From: a virus
Virus record (IMG/VR): IMGVR_UViG_3300025652_000583
Location: 1 to 23,053 of that record
Reading direction: 5' to 3' (one strand)
Length of the DNA: 23,053 bases
The notes beneath the pieces were generated by a model. That model was not told the origin of the DNA. It did not search any database and saw only the letters and a list, made by a program, of their open reading frames with translations. Below, one piece after another: positions 20,889-23,053 of this stretch. The first letter of the stretch is position 1. Each line of letters opens with the position of its first letter. The translations under genes and the position numbers were made by a program.

Positions 20889-21061
20889 CGCCAATACCTC
20901 CTGCTATATTCTTGGGTTTCGTAAGGTTTGGTTGAGGGTTGTACTACTAGATATTCGATGGGCTTCTCTGCCACCACAGGTTCGACAATTAAAGCCTTCC
21001 CCTCTGGCAGCAAGGAAGTGCTTTGGTGAACTAGGGGCAGTCCAACAGGACTAGACCACAC
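20882..21061 (-). CDS. Small uncalled protein (59 aa), GTG start
   Basis: This frame begins with GTG at 21061, which overlaps the upstream stop as TAGTG, and its TAA stop lies inside the next gene's start (ATGCTAATG). Both joins are typical of coupled phage genes. It reads VWSSPVGLPLVHQSTSLLPE, then EPVVAEKPIEYLVV and a tail YETQEYSRRYWRC rich in tyrosine and arginine. No ribosome site or family is evident, so it may need coupling. An untranslated spacer is the alternative. Confidence 0.5.
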   Translation of the reverse strand: MWSSPVGLPLVHQSTSLLPEGKALIVEPVVAEKPIEYLVVQPSTKPYETQEYSRRYWRC

Positions 21062-21420
21062 TAGACAATAGATGCCCTAGCTGCCGCCCGTGATGCAGTC
21101 ACAGAGTTTGGTACAGCCACGCCTGTTTCTTGAAACCTGACGATATACCAATCTGTTTCTGCTAGATGTTGCTTTGCATCTACACTAGCTTGGGCTACTG
21201 TATCGACTTCTACACCATCAATAAATGTTTCAATCTCTGCTATTTGAGCATCAGTTAAATCTGTGTCCACATTATTGTACTGGTACTTATTAAGTCCATC
21301 ATTGCTGCTATAGCTCAGTGCGTCATAAGCAAAGCTAAACTCAGGCTTAACGCTTGAAGTTAATTCCTCTGAACCCCTGCGAAGGTGGGACAGATTAAAG
21401 TCATAAACTAGACCTTTCAT
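21061..21420 (-). CDS. XkdW-like tail accessory protein
   Basis: A 119-residue protein with LTDAQIAEIETFIDGV, then DAKQHLAETDWYIVRFQETG and a tail NSVTASRAAARASIV. The DAK..L..TDWYxxR..ETG...P..V...RAxAR pattern is found in small proteins next to tail fibres (XkdW family and tail-fibre assembly proteins). It probably helps fold or attach a fibre or adhesin. It follows the ALPSSG protein by two bases. Confidence 0.7.
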   Translation of the reverse strand: MKGLVYDFNLSHLRRGSEELTSSVKPEFSFAYDALSYSSNDGLNKYQYNNVDTDLTDAQIAEIETFIDGVEVDTVAQASVDAKQHLAETDWYIVRFQETGVAVPNSVTASRAAARASIV

Positions 21421-21422
21421 AT

Positions 21423-21935
21423 TTAAATTCCTACTGTAGTTGTTTGGTTTTGATAAGATGATGTATCAATCCAAGTATTAGTGGTTGTGGTGACATAATT
21501 GTAAACCCCCACATAATAAGACCTAATCCACCTATCATAGTCTGTAGAGTGTTCACCAGCCCTTCTGTACTGAGTATTACCAAGAGTTACAGTCGTTGCG
21601 CTTCCGTAACTTGTACCACCAATTAGCATGGTTCCCCCCGAAAGGTTGCGGCCTGTTGACCAGTATGTTCCCTGATAAGATGGAGCAGATTGGTATTGGT
21701 AAACCCACGCAGATGAACTACTAGATTGGTTGTAACCAGAAGTTACCCAAACAGAAACAGTCACCTGATTACTCTTTCCGTGGAAGTGCGAGAAGTTAAA
21801 CGTACCACTAGATGGAAGTCCTGATACCCCTAGACCAACCAAGGGGTAATACTCAGACATTGAATGTGGAGCAGAGCCACCAAACTCAGTGGCGATTGCA
21901 GAGAAGCTTAAAGCCCCTGAACTAGGTAAAGCCAT
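21423..21935 (-). CDS. ALPSSG-type tail-tip or adhesin-like protein
   Basis: A 170-residue protein starting MALPSSGALSFSAIATEFGG, a hallmark of many marine phage tail or receptor-binding proteins. A second, related unit follows (GLPSSGTFNFSHFHG at about 39-53), so the N-terminal domain may be a duplicated attachment module. The rest is serine-, threonine- and tyrosine-rich (SSSSSAWVYQYQSAPS, YNYVTTTTNTW), suiting a beta-rich surface-exposed structure. It is adjacent to the tail fibre gene, 3 bases downstream. Confidence 0.72.
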   Translation of the reverse strand: MALPSSGALSFSAIATEFGGSAPHSMSEYYPLVGLGVSGLPSSGTFNFSHFHGKSNQVTVSVWVTSGYNQSSSSSAWVYQYQSAPSYQGTYWSTGRNLSGGTMLIGGTSYGSATTVTLGNTQYRRAGEHSTDYDRWIRSYYVGVYNYVTTTTNTWIDTSSYQNQTTTVGI

Positions 21936-21938
21936 ACA

Positions 21939-23053
21939 TTACTCCCCTACCATGTCCATTAGAGTTTCAATCTGAGTCTGTTGCTCTTTGATTGCTTCAA
22001 TAAGAAGTCCAACCACGTTGCCATAAGCTACAGACTTCATGCCATCTTCATTATCAAACACAGCTTCTGGTAGAACTTTCTCTAACTCTTGTGCAATGAC
22101 ACCTGTACCACGCTCTGCATTCATATCAAAGGTGACACCACGGACATTAAGGACTTTACTTAGCGCATCAGGGATTGTTTCAACGCTGCTCTTGAGGCGT
22201 TCATCTGAGTAAGCTGTTACGTTACCAGAGGCAGTCATAGAACCTGTTACAGATACACCTGCTGCTGTGGTTTCTAGCTTTAATGCGTTGTTGTGATACA
22301 ATTTCACTGCCGCACTTTCTGTGGCAATTATCATATTTTCAGTGGCAGCAGCGTTTGCAACTCTAAACTCGTTGCTTGCTACCCATAACGAGCCAGTGCC
22401 AGTATCTTTAATGTAACTGTCACTACCATCATGGTAAATCTCTAAGTCAGCCCCAGTACCATAGGTGTCTTTAACATTGTCACCATGCAAGGTATTACCC
22501 GTCATAGTGCCGCCAGCACTATTTACAGTGCCAGAGACTGCCAAGTTTCCTGTTACATCTACACCTGCGGATGCGGTAGCTAGTTTGGTGGCATTGTCGT
22601 AGAAAAGCGTTACTGCTCCATTTTCGGTAAACGTAGCCATATCTTCATAGGCAGATGATTTTAGTCTTATAACACTTCCTGTAACTATAAGGTCACCAGT
22701 TCCGTAGTCACGAATATAACTGTGAAAACCATCGTGATAAATCCGAAAGTCACCATGAGTACCAAACTTAGCTCCTACGTTATCACCGTACCAAATGTCA
22801 CCCGTCATAGTACCGCCAGCTAATGGCAGCTTAGTACCAAGAGCAGTAGTGACAGTGGCTGAGTAGTTTGCATCATCACCAAGTGCAGCCGCTAGTTCAT
22901 TCAAAGTGTTGAGAGACTCAGGGGCCGCATCAATGACAGTGGCAATAGCAGCAGTTAGGTCAATAGCACCTATAGCAGCCGCAACATCAGCAGCAGTGGA
23001 TAGTGCAGTACCACCTACAGTGGAACCATCGTGGACAACAAGAGTGTCTTTGG
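21939..23053 (-). CDS. Tail fibre with S74 self-cleaving chaperone domain, C-terminal part
   Basis: The frame is open to the window edge, so the N-terminus is missing. The visible part begins KDTLVVHDGSTVGGT; the TTG at 22904 is not a real start. It has TLNELAAALGDD, common in fibres, then two 101-residue repeats beginning GGTMTG (22817 and 22514), each with GDNV, the phrase YHDG and a long beta stretch ending AGV.VTG. The S74 domain starts at YSDERLK (serine codon 22206-22208) with GVIAQELEKVLPEAV. It should fold the trimer and then cut itself near S-D. A final coiled coil is IEAIKEQQTQIETLMDM. Confidence 0.88.
   Translation of the reverse strand, partial: KDTLVVHDGSTVGGTALSTAADVAAAIGAIDLTAAIATVIDAAPESLNTLNELAAALGDDANYSATVTTALGTKLPLAGGTMTGDIWYGDNVGAKFGTHGDFRIYHDGFHSYIRDYGTGDLIVTGSVIRLKSSAYEDMATFTENGAVTLFYDNATKLATASAGVDVTGNLAVSGTVNSAGGTMTGNTLHGDNVKDTYGTGADLEIYHDGSDSYIKDTGTGSLWVASNEFRVANAAATENMIIATESAAVKLYHNNALKLETTAAGVSVTGSMTASGNVTAYSDERLKSSVETIPDALSKVLNVRGVTFDMNAERGTGVIAQELEKVLPEAVFDNEDGMKSVAYGNVVGLLIEAIKEQQTQIETLMDMVGE
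22212..22817 (-). repeat. Two 303-bp tail fibre repeats
   Basis: Direct coding repeats of exactly 101 codons: 22515-22817 and 22212-22514. Both begin GGTMTG. The nucleotide sequence has diverged, so the duplication is not recent. They are followed directly by the S74 domain. Confidence 0.7.

Noticed and set aside
1-23053. CRISPR array or transposon
   Set aside because: No regularly spaced repeats with spacers, no transposase and no terminal inverted repeats with target duplications were seen.

Overview
This window is part of a temperate T7-like podovirus (Autographivirus type). Every gene I can support lies on the minus strand, so the genome reads right to left. The diagnostic genes are a single-subunit T7-type RNA polymerase, a gp2.5-type ssDNA-binding protein, endonuclease I, a T7-lysozyme-type amidase, a primase-helicase, a family A DNA polymerase, a gp6-type exonuclease and a T7-type terminase pair. 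The extra nucleotide genes (ThyX, ribonucleotide reductase, thioredoxin-like protein, DUF3310 protein), together with an integrase next to a tRNA-derived attachment site, resemble marine podoviruses of bacteria such as SAR11, Prochlorococcus and roseobacters. The host is not identifiable. The attP core matches the 3' end of a tRNA whose acceptor stem would start GCGCCCG, which fits an arginine tRNA of a proteobacterium.

Layout, right to left. (1) 23053-17923, the end of the late region: a tail fibre with an S74 chaperone domain (partial), a second tail-tip or adhesin-like protein, an XkdW-like protein, three small membrane or coiled-coil proteins plus one small uncalled gene (probably the lysis group), a 3-TM holin, and the small and large terminase subunits. 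(2) 17922-17193, a noncoding stretch of about 730 bp at the place where T7-like genomes have their physical ends. It holds a phage promoter, a strong terminator, tandem short repeats, a G-rich block, several inverted repeats and a likely host-type early promoter. The window therefore joins the right and left genome ends (circular assembly, concatemer or prophage-like order). (3) 17192-13140, the early region: about ten small genes, mostly of unknown function, including a DUF7227-type phage protein, a cytosine-methyltransferase-like protein, small membrane proteins and a very acidic protein. (4) 12987-11300, the lysogeny module: a winged-helix regulator with a perfect palindrome upstream, a tyrosine integrase, attP and a terminator. 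(5) 11166-8467, the phage RNA polymerase behind its own type of promoter. (6) 8356-1, replication and nucleotide metabolism.

How it works together. Host RNA polymerase probably starts in the noncoding hub and reads the early genes, regulator, integrase and RNA polymerase. The phage polymerase then uses four copies of a 19-base promoter, AGCAAGTGTAGCACTATAG or near, which keeps the T7 CACTATAG core. Two of these promoters are followed at the same distance by near-identical terminator-like hairpins. The middle genes copy DNA and supply deoxynucleotides, and the late genes make tail, lysis and packaging proteins. The least explained parts are the hub, the promoter-hairpin modules and the set of palindromic operator-like elements near the lysogeny genes.
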